Made by a program: the position numbers and the translations under genes. From Prevotellaceae bacterium (GTDB lineage Bacteria; Bacteroidota; Bacteroidia; Bacteroidales; UBA932): 6,059 nucleotides of DNA. Shown here piece after piece: positions 1 to 6,059 of the stretch. The first letter of the stretch is position 1; every line of letters begins with the position of its first letter. Below the pieces are notes generated by a model. The model saw only the letters and a program-made list of their open reading frames with translations, searched no databases and was not told where the DNA came from. The DNA lies in the NCBI GenBank assembly GCA_031259655.1, contig JAIRLF010000120.1:1-6059 (forward strand). Direction: 5' to 3'.

Positions 1-13
1 GTCATATTAACAC

Positions 14-53
14 ATTTGCAAATGAATTAGAAAATAAAGATTATATTTGCAAA
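14..53. repeat. Pair of ATTTGCAAA direct repeats in the operon promoter
   Basis: ATTTGCAAA occurs at 14-22 and again at 45-53, a centre-to-centre distance of 31 bp, about three helical turns. The first copy is part of the perfect 10-bp palindrome ATTTGCAAAT (14-23). The second overlaps the -7 element. Such an arrangement could be an operator for a dimeric regulator. It could equally arise because TTTGCAAA contains the -7 core on both strands, so the copies may simply be promoter cores. No regulator gene is visible. Confidence 0.4.
42..49 (+). promoter_or_regulatory. Bacteroidetes-type -7 promoter element for the three-gene operon
   Basis: TATATTTG matches the Bacteroidetes -7 consensus TAnnTTTG exactly and is followed by C and an A-run, as is common in this group. 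A TTTG at 15-18 could serve as the -33 element, but the 23-base spacer is a few bases longer than the usual 19-21. Transcription would start in the low 50s, giving a leader of roughly 25 bases before the ATG at 78. The leader is A-rich and has no Shine-Dalgarno sequence. The match is seen directly; promoter activity is inferred. Confidence 0.6.
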
Positions 54-77
54 AAATATTAAACAAGTAACATTAAT

Positions 78-1931
78 ATGAATGATATGGAAAAAAGAGT
101 TTTATTGATTTTATCAACACTTTTATGTCTCAGTAATTATGGCGTTTATGGAAAACCCGGCGCGGTAGATGGTTATCCTGTCGCCAATTTTGCATTGACG
201 GTGAACGTCTCGGAAAACGGCAATTTATATGGGAAAATTCTTCAAAATCCCGGACGGTTGGGAGAATGGCTTGCCGATAAAGGCAGCATAAATATTTGCG
301 TAGAAAAAAACGATTTACGACATTCGTTTTCGGAATTTAAACAGAAAAGTATCAACAGGTCTTTCCCTTTTGTGAAAAATTCGTACGGAGAATCGCCCGC
401 TATATCGTCAAAAATAGATTTGCAGACCTTTTGTCCTTTGGGTATTAACGATTTAGCAACTTCGTCGCTACCTGTGTTATTGTTGGAATTAACTTGTTCG
501 GCTACTTCGGACGAAACTTTTAATTTGGTTATCTGCCCCGATTCTTCGTTAACGAAAAATGCACAAATATGCGAATCGGATAAATATTCGGGAATATTAA
601 TGCCCTATTGCCAAATAACTTGCGATTCGAAAACGCAATGGAAAAATAACGAATTGACAATACCCGTCTCGCTGAAAGCCGGCGAACAAAAAACTTTCCG
701 TATTCTTTCGGCTTTCTACGATAAGAAATGGATAAGCGCAAATCAATTTGAAAATATCGAAGAACTAACCGGTTACGTGCGTAAGACATGGACGGTTTTG
801 AAAGATAAAACAGCCCTGTTCAGCGACGCTATTCCGCAAACCGGTGATAAACTGCTGGATAAATATCTTCGTTGGTACATGATTCCCGGAATATCTCTGA
901 CAAAATGCACTAAAGACAACAATATACTTACTATGGGATATTGCGAACTGAATCAACGCGATAGCTATTGGACTTCCTGGTTACATCTGGTTTTGTTCAA
1001 AGACGTTGAACGTAAAATGATCGAAGAAAGCGTTGAACATCAACAGTCCTCAGGAAAAATACCTACAACAATCCTGCCTCTGATAGAACGACATGATGAT
1101 TTGGATATCAATGCGTTTTTTATTCTGCGCGCAGCCCGTTTTTACCAGTATTATAACGACAGGGAAAATCTTCTCAAATGGTTGCCCGCGTTGACAAAAG
1201 CTATGGATTGGCTGATTTCGAGAGATTCATCGGGTGATGGACTTCCCGCTCAAGTCTCGTTTTGGGGTGATTGGAAGGACGTTCGCGGAGTGGAAAACAG
1301 AAAATATTCACCGTTCTCGGGACTGATATATTTGGCTGCACTCAAACAAATGATGTTTATCTGCAAGGAATGTAATGATAACGACAACGTTAAGAAATAT
1401 GAATCTGCATATCGAAAAGGATACGATTTTATAAACAAAACAACAAAAGATGGCGGTCTATGGAATGGCGATTATTATTGCCAAAAATGGAAAGACGGAC
1501 AAATCAACGACAAACTGCTTCAAGACCAAACAATCGGCATACTGTTTGGCGTCGTTCCGAACGATAGAGCTTTGAAAATAATCAATTCGTTAAACACTAA
1601 AAGTTTAACCCCGTATGGCATTGCCGAAACTTTTCCCTATTATCCGGCAAATTTCGGTTATAAACCAGCTACTTACCATAACGGCGCCGTGTGGCCATGG
1701 TTGAGTTTTATGGACTGTTGGGCGCGTATCCAAGTGGGCAAAATCGACGAAGCTATCGAATTGGTCAAGAAAGTTGCAAATGCCGACTTGGTTGAGTCCG
1801 GAGATTGGTCTCCGAATGAGCATATTAACAGTCTGACGGGCGAAAATCTCGGATTTCAGTTGCAGGGATGGAATGCCGGTCTTTTCGGATTGGTTTATTT
1901 TGGAATTATTCATCAGGGGATTATTCATTAA
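78..1931 (+). CDS. Secreted (alpha/alpha)6-barrel glycosidase, family unassigned
   Basis: A 617-residue protein of six-hairpin glycosidase type, probably cleaving a glycosidic bond in the periplasm or at the cell surface; the substrate is unknown. Residues 1-25 form a type I signal peptide (KR, then a hydrophobic stretch, cleavage near 25); no lipobox is present. Residues about 27-240 look beta-rich, as in the N-terminal sandwich domains of such enzymes. The helical barrel spans about 250-612. Barrel motifs are QRDSYW (293-298), GDGLP (386-390), GDWKD (397-401), YHNGAVWPW (533-541), NEH (580-582) and WNAGLFG (598-604). YHNGxVWPW and a late WxAG segment recall glycogen-debranching and GH63-like barrels. 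D398 or D401 as acid and E581 as base are inferred catalytic candidates. ATG 78 is used here; the in-frame ATG at 87 is equally plausible and gives a tighter signal peptide. First gene of the operon, 19 bp before the rhamnosidase. The C-terminus ends in a five-residue duplication. Confidence 0.8.
   Translation: MNDMEKRVLLILSTLLCLSNYGVYGKPGAVDGYPVANFALTVNVSENGNLYGKILQNPGRLGEWLADKGSINICVEKNDLRHSFSEFKQKSINRSFPFVKNSYGESPAISSKIDLQTFCPLGINDLATSSLPVLLLELTCSATSDETFNLVICPDSSLTKNAQICESDKYSGILMPYCQITCDSKTQWKNNELTIPVSLKAGEQKTFRILSAFYDKKWISANQFENIEELTGYVRKTWTVLKDKTALFSDAIPQTGDKLLDKYLRWYMIPGISLTKCTKDNNILTMGYCELNQRDSYWTSWLHLVLFKDVERKMIEESVEHQQSSGKIPTTILPLIERHDDLDINAFFILRAARFYQYYNDRENLLKWLPALTKAMDWLISRDSSGDGLPAQVSFWGDWKDVRGVENRKYSPFSGLIYLAALKQMMFICKECNDNDNVKKYESAYRKGYDFINKTTKDGGLWNGDYYCQKWKDGQINDKLLQDQTIGILFGVVPNDRALKIINSLNTKSLTPYGIAETFPYYPANFGYKPATYHNGAVWPWLSFMDCWARIQVGKIDEAIELVKKVANADLVESGDWSPNEHINSLTGENLGFQLQGWNAGLFGLVYFGIIHQGIIH
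1902..1931 (+). repeat. 15-bp imperfect tandem duplication at the end of the first gene
   Basis: Two 15-base units, 1902-1916 and 1917-1931, share GGRATTATTCAT and encode G-I-I-H-Q followed by G-I-I-H-stop. The second unit ends in the stop codon TAA where the first has CAG. This looks like a small slippage or duplication event that lengthened the C-terminus by five residues, which lie outside the predicted barrel. Confidence 0.6.
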
Positions 1932-1950
1932 ATAACAAATTTGAACAACG

Positions 1951-4734
1951 ATGAAAAAAAGTCTAATCTTTTTATTTATATTGAGTGCGTTCTCCGTATC
2001 GGCAGCGCCGACATTTTCGTTATACGACCTTACGTGCGAAGAGGAAAAAAATCCCGTAGGAATCGTTACACAACAACCCTGTTTCAGTTGGAAAACCTAT
2101 TCCGAAGAGCGTGGTTTCATTCAGTCCGCTTATCATATTCTGGTGTCGGACAAGCCCGAAGCGCTCGAACAAAACACCGGAAACGTCTGGAATAGCGGCA
2201 AAATAGAATCGTCGCAGTCCGTATTGACGCCATTTGCCGGAAAACCGTTAAAATCCTCAGCTATATATTATTGGAAAGTTCGAACATGGAACAGAAAAAA
2301 TCAACCTTCGGAATGGAGCGAAATACAGACTTTCACTATGGGATTGACAGATGCAAAAGACTGGGGAAACGCAATATGGATTGCTCTGGAAAAAGACCGC
2401 AAAGAAGAATATACCGTGCCGGCACGACTTGATTTTAAGAACATTCGCAAGACAATGGGCGAACGAAGTATCGGGTTTTACAAATTGCCGCAATTGCGTA
2501 AAACATTTACATTACAGAAACCGGTCAAACGGGCGGTCGCATTCGTCGCCGGACTTGGACATTTCGAACTCTTCCTCAACGGCGAAAAAGTTGGTAACCA
2601 TTTTCTTGATGCCGGATGGACAAAATATGACAAACAAGCCCTGTACGTAGCTTTCGACCTCACCGGACATTTGCAGACCGGCGAAAATGTTCTGGGGATG
2701 ATGTTGGGTAACGGCTTTTATAACATCCCGTTCGACCGTTATCTGAAACTGATAATCTCGCATGGAGCGCCGAAAATGAAATTGCATCTGCGTATTGAAT
2801 ACATCGACGGCACAACCGGCGAAATCGTATCGGACACATCGTGGAAAACGACGGAAAGTCCCGTTACTTTCTCAAGTATCTACGGCGGAGAAGACTATGA
2901 CGCCAAACTGTTCCGGGATGGATGGGCAAAACCCGGATATAACGACGCGTCGTGGCAACAGGCTATCCCGACTGACTATCAGGGAACACTGAGCGCCCAA
3001 CGAGCTACGCCGCTCACGATTCATTCTGCGATTCCGACAGTCGTGCTGTATCGAAATTCTCAAGGAAAATGGATATATGATTTGGGACAGAATTTTTCGG
3101 GCATAATACGCATCTCGGTCAAATCGAAAGAAAGTGCGACGATACTTTTTCGTCCGGCAGAGCTGTTAAAAGAAGACAGTACATCCACTCAAAAGGCATC
3201 CGGAGAACCATTCTATTTTTCGTATACTACAAAAGGCGGCGGACAAACCGAACATTGGCAGCCTCAGTTTACTTACTACGGATTTCGTTATGTAGAAGTG
3301 GAAGGCGCTGTTCCGGCAGGCAAAGATAACCCCGAACATTTGCCGGAAATCGAAACGCTGACAGGTCTGCATACCTGCAATTCGGCGAACGAAGCAGGTT
3401 CGTTTGTCTGTTCCAAACCGATGTTCAATCAAATTCATTCGCTGATAGACTGGGCTATACGCAGCAACATGGCGAGCGTGCTTACCGACTGTCCGCATCG
3501 CGAAAAACTCGGCTGGCTCGAAGAAACGCACCTGATGCAATATTCTCTGCAATATCGTTATAACCTGTCGCGGCTGTATCCCAAAATAATGGAAGACATG
3601 CGCGCCTCGCAACTGCCTAACGGATGCATACCTACTATTGCGCCCGAATATGTCCGTTTCGCTAATGGCTTCGAAGATACGCCCGAATGGGGCAGCGCAT
3701 TCATCATTTGCCCATGGTATATATATAAATGGTATGGCGACCGCCGTCTGCTGGAAGAATATTATCCGGCGATGCAGCGCTATCTCGATTATCTCGGTAC
3801 AAGAGCCGACAATCACATCGTTGCATACGGACTGGGCGACTGGTTCGATATCGGTCCGAACCGTCCGGGATACTCTCAATTGACGGCTAACGGCGTAACA
3901 GCTACCGCAATATACCACTACAATACTTCCATCATGCAATCTGTCGCTTCGATATTGGGCAAATCCGGCGACGCCGCCCGATACGGAGAACTTGCCGCAA
4001 ACATCAAAAAAGCCTTTAACGAAAAGTTTTACGACAGCGCAACCGGAAAAATCGAACGTAACAGTCAAACAGCAAATGCTATTGCATTGTACTCGGGTCT
4101 GGTTCCCAACGAACGGCAAGCGGCTATATTGCAAAACCTGATTGACGATATTCGCGGACGCGGAAATGCGCTTACCGCCGGCGATGTGGGTTACAGATAC
4201 GTACTTAGAGCATTGGAGGAAGGCGGACGCTCGGACATCATTTTCGACATGAACAGCAGATACGACGTGCCGGGGTACGGTTGGCAACTGGCTCACGGCG
4301 CTACTGCATTGACGGAATCGTGGCAGGCATACGGTTTTGTTTCAAACAATCATTTTATGCTCGGACATCTGATGGAATGGCTATACAGCGGTTTAGGAGG
4401 AATCCGGCAACAGGAAAATTCTATTGCTTTTCGCGAAATCGTGATTGACCCGCAAATTGTCGGCGACCTGCGAAGCGCAACGACAAGCTACGAATCACCT
4501 TACGGAACAATACGTTGCAAATGGTCGCTGACAGACGGATATTACTGCATGGAAGTATCTGTTCCGGCAAATAGTTCGGCGGAAATACGTCTTCCGGCTA
4601 CAGACGCGCATCAGGTAACGACGTATGGTTTACCTTTGTCCGATTCGAATGATGTGACAGTCGCCGGAGTTGAGACCGGTAAGTTGCGTGTAAATGTCGG
4701 TTCGGGAAACTATCGGTTTCAAGTTAAGAACTAA
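1951..4734 (+). CDS. Secreted alpha-L-rhamnosidase, GH78 type
   Basis: A 927-residue enzyme predicted to hydrolyse terminal alpha-L-rhamnose from glycans or glycosides with inversion, outside the cytoplasm. Signal peptide 1-18 (MKK, hydrophobic core, cleavage after SVSA). The domain order fits bacterial GH78: Ig/Fn3-like about 22-130 (WKVR at 108-111, SEW near 120), N-terminal lectin-like sandwich about 185-350 (ELFLNGEKVG, GWTKYD, YGGEDYDA), second sandwich about 360-470 (YDLGQNFSG, YYGFRYVEV), six-hairpin barrel about 475-815, and C-terminal beta domain about 820-925. The catalytic block is DCPHREKLGW (513-522), followed by L-E-E. By alignment with known GH78 enzymes, D513, E518 (general acid) and E525 take the acidic positions. 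The predicted base is E789 in TESW, followed by SNNH at 798-801. All of these are intact. The length is normal for the family. It begins 19 bp after the upstream stop with no recognisable promoter in between, implying cotranscription. Exact linkage and aglycone preference are unknown. Confidence 0.93.
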   Translation: MKKSLIFLFILSAFSVSAAPTFSLYDLTCEEEKNPVGIVTQQPCFSWKTYSEERGFIQSAYHILVSDKPEALEQNTGNVWNSGKIESSQSVLTPFAGKPLKSSAIYYWKVRTWNRKNQPSEWSEIQTFTMGLTDAKDWGNAIWIALEKDRKEEYTVPARLDFKNIRKTMGERSIGFYKLPQLRKTFTLQKPVKRAVAFVAGLGHFELFLNGEKVGNHFLDAGWTKYDKQALYVAFDLTGHLQTGENVLGMMLGNGFYNIPFDRYLKLIISHGAPKMKLHLRIEYIDGTTGEIVSDTSWKTTESPVTFSSIYGGEDYDAKLFRDGWAKPGYNDASWQQAIPTDYQGTLSAQRATPLTIHSAIPTVVLYRNSQGKWIYDLGQNFSGIIRISVKSKESATILFRPAELLKEDSTSTQKASGEPFYFSYTTKGGGQTEHWQPQFTYYGFRYVEVEGAVPAGKDNPEHLPEIETLTGLHTCNSANEAGSFVCSKPMFNQIHSLIDWAIRSNMASVLTDCPHREKLGWLEETHLMQYSLQYRYNLSRLYPKIMEDMRASQLPNGCIPTIAPEYVRFANGFEDTPEWGSAFIICPWYIYKWYGDRRLLEEYYPAMQRYLDYLGTRADNHIVAYGLGDWFDIGPNRPGYSQLTANGVTATAIYHYNTSIMQSVASILGKSGDAARYGELAANIKKAFNEKFYDSATGKIERNSQTANAIALYSGLVPNERQAAILQNLIDDIRGRGNALTAGDVGYRYVLRALEEGGRSDIIFDMNSRYDVPGYGWQLAHGATALTESWQAYGFVSNNHFMLGHLMEWLYSGLGGIRQQENSIAFREIVIDPQIVGDLRSATTSYESPYGTIRCKWSLTDGYYCMEVSVPANSSAEIRLPATDAHQVTTYGLPLSDSNDVTVAGVETGKLRVNVGSGNYRFQVKN

Positions 4735-4750
4735 AAACTAAAAGTTAAGA
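4723..4750. repeat. Heptad tandem repeat spanning the end of the rhamnosidase gene
   Basis: Four 7-base units lie in the order A-B-B-A, with A = GTTAAGA (4723-4729 and 4744-4750) and B = ACTAAAA (4730-4736 and 4737-4743). The rhamnosidase stop codon (4732-4734) lies inside it. The repeat fills most of the gap to the next gene. A related 7-bp-period cluster in the opposite orientation lies at 5529-5570. Confidence 0.65.
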
Positions 4751-4773
4751 GTATTATATAAATCACGAAAGAT

Positions 4774-5502
4774 ATGAAACTGAAATTGATTCTTTTAGCA
4801 GGCATTATGCCGATATGCTGTTTTCTCTGTTCGCCGCTTTGTTCGCAGATAGCCGAAAGAGAAACGTACCTTAACGATACGAAAGCGGAATTAATGAAAA
4901 AATGGCCTCAAAACAGAACGGTCAATCTGGTATTTCACGGTCACAGCGTGCCGTCCGGATATTTCAGGACGCCGGATGTCCGGACATTGCAATCCTATCC
5001 TCATTTAGTGCTGGAGGCTGTGAAAGAGGCGTATCCCTATGCGGTAGTCAATGCGATAGTTACGGCTGTCGGCGGAGAAAACGCCGAACGGGGCGCCGAA
5101 CGTTTCTGTCGGGAAGTACTTACACACCGTCCCGATGTGCTGTTTATTGACTATGCGCTGAACGACCGCGGAACAGGCCTCGAACGCGCACGGACGGCAT
5201 GGGAAAAGATGATAGAAGCGGCGCTCAACGACAGCGTTAAGGTCATCCTGCTGACAGCTACACCCGACACTTCGGTCAATATCCTCGACTATCAATCGTC
5301 GCTCGCCCTGCATTCGCAACAGGTATGCGAACTCGCAGCGAAATATCATATCGGACTGGTGGACAGTTATGCCGCGTTTCGAAAAAAGAAGGAAAACGGC
5401 GAAGACATAGTCGATTATATGAGCCAAATCAACCACCCGAACAAGAAAGGACACCGCCTGGTTTGCGATATGATAGTCCGCTGGCTAATCAATGATAACT
5501 GA
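4774..5502 (+). CDS. Secreted SGNH/GDSL-type hydrolase, probable carbohydrate esterase
   Basis: A 242-residue single-domain hydrolase, likely removing acyl (for example acetyl) groups from a sugar substrate in the periplasm; the substrate is inferred from its neighbours. Residues 1 to about 25 form a signal peptide (KLK, then a hydrophobic stretch). It is Cys-rich (15, 16, 19, 23) but lacks a clear lipobox. Block I is GHSV at 56-59, with S58 as nucleophile in place of the usual GDS. Block II is VGG at 99-101 with N103. Block III is YALND at 127-131, with N130 as the oxyanion-hole residue. Block V is INHPNKKGH at 219-227, with catalytic H221. The Asp expected three residues before this His is Gln (Q218), so the enzyme may work as a Ser-His dyad or use another acid. 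The length is normal for the family. It is the third gene of the operon, 39 bp after the rhamnosidase. GAAAG just before the ATG is at best a weak ribosome-binding site. TGA is followed directly by an in-frame TAG. Confidence 0.85.
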   Translation: MKLKLILLAGIMPICCFLCSPLCSQIAERETYLNDTKAELMKKWPQNRTVNLVFHGHSVPSGYFRTPDVRTLQSYPHLVLEAVKEAYPYAVVNAIVTAVGGENAERGAERFCREVLTHRPDVLFIDYALNDRGTGLERARTAWEKMIEAALNDSVKVILLTATPDTSVNILDYQSSLALHSQQVCELAAKYHIGLVDSYAAFRKKKENGEDIVDYMSQINHPNKKGHRLVCDMIVRWLINDN

Positions 5503-5528
5503 TAGATAAGGTGCAGCATTTCGTCCTT

Positions 5529-5570
5529 ACGAATTGTTGATTTACGATTTTAGATTTTAGATTGTTGCTT
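5529..5570. repeat. 7-bp-period repeat cluster downstream of the esterase gene
   Basis: TTAGATT occurs twice in tandem (5550-5563), preceded by TACGATT (5543-5549) and GTTGATT (5536-5542) and followed by GTTGCTT (5564-5570). A looser unit ACGAATT lies at 5529-5535. Read on the minus strand the core unit is AATCTAA. It differs by one base from AAACTAA, the same-phase core of the cluster at 4723-4750. Both clusters follow gene ends closely. Here the repeat sits between the convergent end of the esterase gene and the broken end of the DprA-like remnant. Confidence 0.65.
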
Positions 5571-5590
5571 ACGCCAACCTGTATTGATTG

Positions 5591-5835
5591 AAATTTGGGA
5601 AAATCAGTGTCCCCCAAAGCCACAATGCCATCAATAGAATCTCCTAATTTTGATATAGCACTCGTAACGACGTCGCGTTTTTTATAAAATCTTCTTCGGT
5701 AGTGTTTAAAAGACAGCATATCGAAGTTATAGATTCATTACCTTTTAAGTGTTCGTTTATCCACTCAGCGCCTTTCCTTTCAAAAGTGCGGACGGTTAGT
5801 ATATTTACTGCATTTTCCGTATATTTCATTGTCAT
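5591..5835 (-). pseudogene. Frameshifted N-terminal remnant of a DprA-like DNA-processing protein
   Basis: Reading leftward from ATG 5835 (or the in-frame ATG 5829, my preferred start), the frame reads KYTENAVNILTVRTFERKG and on to NTTEEDF near 5691, then stops at 5644-5646. The adjacent minus frame takes over at once with KKRDVVTSAISKLGDS and reaches GIVALGDTDFPKF, ending near 5591. Adding one base to the T6 tract at 5678-5683 (A6 on the coding strand) joins the two frames exactly. The joined 80 or so residues resemble, from memory, the N-terminal helical region of short DprA-like proteins, ending at the segment before the nucleotide-binding Rossmann fold (D-x-D/N-(Y/F)-P). The Rossmann fold, usually some 200 further residues, is absent: beyond 5590 the frame runs into repeat DNA. 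The family call is from recognition only. The frameshift may be real decay or a homopolymer sequencing error, but the missing C-terminus cannot be explained that way. Confidence 0.6.
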
Positions 5836-5847
5836 ATTTTTAATTTG

Positions 5848-5855
5848 CAAATTTA
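5848..5855 (-). promoter_or_regulatory. -7 promoter element for the minus-strand DprA-like remnant
   Basis: On the minus strand this reads TAAATTTG, an exact TAnnTTTG match, followed by CAAATT. It lies 12 bases ahead of the ATG at 5835 and 18 ahead of the ATG at 5829, so the leader would be very short. No TTTG -33 element is seen at the expected distance. It is part of the 12-bp palindrome AATTTGCAAATT at 5842-5853. Retention of an apparently intact promoter suggests that the remnant decayed recently. Confidence 0.5.
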
Positions 5856-5944
5856 GTAACTAATATCTAATATTATATTTTTGCTATGCAGGTTTCTTGC
5901 CGAAGCAAAAAAAATCCGGCACATTCATCCCGTGAACTCAGTCT
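5856..5944. other. AT-rich intergenic stretch, no gene supported
   Basis: These 89 bases separate the remnant's promoter from the end of the next minus-strand reading frame. They contain a plus-strand TAnnTTTG match (TATTTTTG, 5876-5883) without a convincing downstream gene, and a small TTGC-CGAA-GCAA hairpin (5897-5908) followed by an A-run. Neither strand offers a good terminator: the T8 tract on the minus strand precedes the hairpin rather than following it. Confidence 0.4.
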
Positions 5945-6059
5945 TTACTTGCTGTCCGAAAATTGGGGTACATTATCGTCTTCATCTATTAAAAAAATTT
6001 TCCACTCGTGTTTTAGTATTTGCGGGCAAGTCTGAGTTATAGACTTCATAATGGGACAC
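5945..6059 (-). CDS. 3' end of an unidentified minus-strand gene, possibly frameshifted
   Basis: A minus-strand frame open from the window edge ends with DEDDNVPQFSDSK and a TAA at 5945-5947. Its last 34 codons could start at ATG 6049, but it more likely continues beyond the window. A second minus frame is open from the edge to a TGA at 5982-5984 and reads HYEVYNSDLPANTKTRVENF. It would join the DEDDNVPQ ending if one base were lost from the A7 tract at 5991-5997. Either version may be the original protein; the second has a more protein-like composition. I do not recognise the family. It points the same way as the DprA-like remnant, 110 bp upstream of it, and could be its former partner. A 49-codon plus-strand frame (5886-6035) overlaps it, is Ser-rich and unconvincing. 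Confidence 0.4.
   Translation of the reverse strand, partial: CPIMKSITQTCPQILKHEWKIFLIDEDDNVPQFSDSK

Noticed and set aside
3166..4296. Minus-strand open frame of 376 codons inside the rhamnosidase gene
   Set aside because: It lies wholly antisense to a clearly recognised GH78 barrel. Its translation is rich in Cys, Val, Arg and Phe with no motif I recognise, and there is no promoter or start context. This is a codon-bias shadow.
5005..5454. Minus-strand open frame of 149 codons inside the SGNH hydrolase gene
   Set aside because: Antisense to conserved catalytic blocks of a recognised enzyme, and the translation shows no recognisable domain.
5506..5529. Possible terminator after the esterase gene (TAAGG ... 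CCTTA)
   Set aside because: The stem is only 5 bp with a loop of about 13 bases and no uninterrupted T-run follows, so it does not meet a reasonable terminator standard.
5489..5719. Minus-strand 76-codon frame as an independent gene overlapping the esterase end
   Set aside because: Only the part between about 5591 and 5690 looks coding, and it continues the upstream frame. The rest reads through heptad repeats and the antisense of the esterase stop region.
5897..5921. Hairpin TTGC-CGAA-GCAA and a longer TGCCG/CGGCA inverted repeat
   Set aside because: The stems are short, and the T8 run lies before rather than after the hairpin on the minus strand, so it is not a standard terminator for either direction.
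5886..6035. Plus-strand 49-codon ORF starting at ATG 5886
   Set aside because: The nearest -7-like box (5876-5883) is only 2 bases from the ATG, the composition is Ser-rich and low complexity, and the minus strand over the same bases reads better as protein.
6028..6046. Inverted repeat AAGTCT-N7-AGACTT near the right edge
   Set aside because: It has a 6-bp stem inside a probable coding fragment, with no T-run and no partner copy in the window; it is likely chance. There is no evidence that it is an insertion-sequence end.
1..6059. CRISPR arrays, tRNA, rRNA and insertion sequences
   Set aside because: I saw no regularly spaced long repeats, cloverleaf, rRNA-like segment or recognisable transposase on either strand.

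Overview
The window looks like a Bacteroidales (phylum Bacteroidota) chromosome segment. Promoter-like sites match the Bacteroidetes -7 consensus TAnnTTTG and no gene has a strong Shine-Dalgarno sequence. Gene starts are A-rich, and the gene content is a secreted polysaccharide-degrading cluster typical of that group. No exact genus can be read from the sequence.

Region 1-77 is an AT-rich promoter region. Region 78-5502 holds three intact plus-strand genes with short gaps (19 and 39 bp): a secreted (alpha/alpha)6-barrel glycosidase of unassigned family, a secreted GH78-type alpha-L-rhamnosidase, and a secreted SGNH/GDSL-type hydrolase (probable carbohydrate esterase). All three carry signal peptides. 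No internal promoter matching TAnnTTTG was seen in the two gaps, so they most likely form one operon. The likely joint job is stripping a rhamnose-containing, possibly acylated plant glycan or glycoside: the esterase removes acyl groups, the rhamnosidase removes terminal rhamnose, and the first enzyme cleaves a neighbouring linkage. No SusC/SusD, sensor or transporter gene lies in the window, so assignment to a polysaccharide utilization locus is inference.

Region 5503-6059 has no intact gene. It contains a 7-bp-period repeat cluster, then a minus-strand remnant of what looks like a DprA-like DNA-processing protein. The remnant keeps only about 80 N-terminal residues, is broken by a one-base frameshift in a T6 tract, and has lost its Rossmann-fold region. 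Further right is the 3' end of a second minus-strand gene that may also be frameshifted in an A7 tract. This tail is either a decayed small locus (possibly DNA-processing or defence related) or a stretch with homopolymer sequencing errors.

The points most worth a second look are the unassigned glycosidase, the frameshifted DprA-like remnant with its upstream partner, the heptad repeats directly behind two gene ends, and a GTCATATT/ATTTGCAAAT element shared by the left edge and the promoter of the remnant.
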